Of a stretch of DNA of 14,513 nucleotides, positions 13,973 through 14,513 are shown piece by piece (positions within the stretch are counted from its first letter, which is position 1; the number at the start of each line of letters is the position of its first letter). The notes below the pieces were generated by a model. It saw only the letters and a program-made list of their open reading frames with translations. It was not told where the DNA came from and ran no database searches. Origin of the DNA: UBA1424 sp041654095 (lineage in GTDB: Bacteria; Bacillota_I; Bacilli_A; RFN20; CAG-826); NCBI GenBank assembly GCA_041654095.1, contig JBAZED010000018.1, forward strand, positions 1 to 14,513, in the 5' to 3' direction. Position numbers and translations under genes: made by a program.

Positions 13973-14353
13973 ATGGATTCGAAAATTAGTAAATTTAAAC
14001 TACCGTCTTGGCTGAAAATTGCCCTCATCGTCCTTGAAGTCGCTCTGACCGTCTTCCTAGTCACTGTTTCGATTATCGTGATGGCTACCTTAGGAAACTC
14101 CACCGGCTTCATCAAATGGCTCTCTCTGCCGCAGAACGTCGTCTGGTTCTTCGTCCTCATCGTCCTCCCGCTCATCATCATGTTCTTGTTTAATGTCTTC
14201 CTGCTCATCAAGGCGATCACCGCCCAAAAAGAAGGAACCATCGATACGACCGGCATGACCAAAGAACAATTGCTCGAAGAAGCTCGCCGTCAAGCTCGCG
14301 AAGAACTTGAAGCCGAGATGAAAAATAAAGTCGACGCGCCGAAAAGCGAATAA
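13973..14353 (+). CDS. Small two-TM membrane protein with charged helical tail
   Basis: 126 aa, family not recognised. Two hydrophobic segments (about 17-39 and 55-80) are joined by a short loop. They are followed by a charged, probably helical tail (94-126: KEQLLEEARRQAREELEAEMKN) likely to lie in the cytoplasm and able to form a coiled coil. No catalytic motif is seen, and it is not a signal peptidase. It has its own consensus promoter and a GGGGA ribosome binding site, and follows the surface-protein cluster in the same direction. A membrane scaffold or accessory role for that cluster is only a guess. Confidence 0.75.
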   Translation: MDSKISKFKLPSWLKIALIVLEVALTVFLVTVSIIVMATLGNSTGFIKWLSLPQNVVWFFVLIVLPLIIMFLFNVFLLIKAITAQKEGTIDTTGMTKEQLLEEARRQAREELEAEMKNKVDAPKSE

Positions 14354-14378
14354 GACGCCCTAATCCTCAAAATGAACT

Positions 14379-14400
14379 GCCGCACCTCGCTGTGGCTTTT
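14379..14400 (+). terminator. Terminator after the small membrane protein gene
   Basis: GCCGCA (14379-14384) pairs with TGTGGC (14391-14396), including one G-T pair, over a 6-nt loop and is followed by TTTT. Short but well placed, 25 bases after the stop. Confidence 0.55.
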
Positions 14401-14405
14401 CGACT

Positions 14406-14426
14406 CTCTTAACTAAATGGTGGGGT
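14406..14426 (+). repeat. 21-bp direct repeat, copy 1
   Basis: Starts CTCTTAACTAAA and ends GGTGGGGT; it differs from copy 2 at one base (T versus A at the 13th position). It lies directly after a terminator-like hairpin. Confidence 0.8.
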
Positions 14427-14457
14427 TTTGTGGGGTAGACGATAAAACCTATCAAAA

Positions 14458-14478
14458 CTCTTAACTAAAAGGTGGGGT
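14458..14478 (+). repeat. 21-bp direct repeat, copy 2
   Basis: 20 of 21 bases match copy 1, with starts 52 bp apart. It ends two bases before an ATG and just before a GC-rich hairpin. Function unknown. Confidence 0.8.
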
Positions 14479-14479
14479 C

Positions 14480-14513
14480 ATGGGCACGAGCAAAATCGCG
14501 CCCTTTTCTTATG
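14480..14513 (+). CDS. Possible start of a further gene (partial)
   Basis: An ATG preceded by AAGGTG (14469-14474, inside the repeat) opens a frame reading MGTSKIAPFSY up to the window edge. Only 11 codons are visible and the same bases can fold as a terminator, so this is tentative. Confidence 0.2.
   Translation, partial: MGTSKIAPFSY
14482..14507 (+). terminator. Terminator-like hairpin at the window end
   Basis: GGGC (14482-14485) pairs with GCCC (14500-14503) and CGA (14487-14489) with TCG (14496-14498) around a 6-nt loop, followed by TTTT. It competes with the reading of the same bases as a gene start. Confidence 0.45.

Noticed and set aside
1..14513. Mycoplasma-type genetic code (TGA = Trp).
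   Set aside because: TGA ends the antitoxin exactly at the toxin start and also ends the flippase-like gene; tryptophans are encoded by TGG.

Overview
The window looks like the chromosome of a low-GC-derived Gram-positive (Bacilli/Tenericutes-type) bacterium with moderate GC. The signs are a free-standing YhaM exoribonuclease, a RecX of the Firmicutes type, a GT4 diacylglycerol-glucosyltransferase-like enzyme, sigma-A-type promoters, GGAGG ribosome binding sites, and TGA used as a stop, so the code is 11 and not the Mycoplasma code 4. The exact taxon cannot be read from the window; an Erysipelotrichia/RF39/Izemoplasma/Acholeplasma-like lineage is my inference.

Layout. Bases 1-170 hold the tail of an unknown gene, then a candidate short RNA with an extended -10 promoter and a terminator. 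Bases 199-827 are a complete RelB/RelE-type toxin-antitoxin module whose -10 box lies inside a palindrome. Bases 891-1577 encode a hemolysin III/TrhA (PAQR) membrane protein. Bases 1670-6007 form a tight co-directional run: a UPF0104/LPG-synthase-TM flippase-like protein with a lysine-rich tail, a GT4 glycosyltransferase, RecX (GTG start inside the glycosyltransferase gene) and YhaM. The first two point to membrane glycolipid or lipid handling, the last two to DNA repair control and RNA turnover.

Bases 6050-14353 hold what I consider the main interest. A membrane GGDEF diguanylate cyclase lies on the minus strand. It is followed, on the plus strand, by a consensus promoter and a class I cyclic-di-GMP riboswitch (GEMM-I) whose aptamer helix and intrinsic terminator compete for the same bases, predicting an ON switch. 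The riboswitch leads a three-gene operon (274, 784 and 274 aa) of exported or membrane-anchored proteins; the 784-aa member has a GLUG-like adhesin region. Downstream are two paralogous proteins (295 and 288 aa) sharing a signal-peptide end (TSTTFAWFS) reminiscent of SipW-dependent TasA/camelysin proteins. The first has a strong promoter, a structured leader and a strong ribosome binding site; the second is poorly equipped for translation. A two-TM protein follows. I infer a c-di-GMP-controlled surface fibre or matrix system: cyclase, riboswitch, adhesin/tip components, and major and minor subunits. No dedicated signal peptidase is seen in the window.

The end of the window has terminator-like hairpins and a near-identical 21-bp direct repeat of unknown meaning. 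No tRNA, rRNA, CRISPR array or transposase was found.
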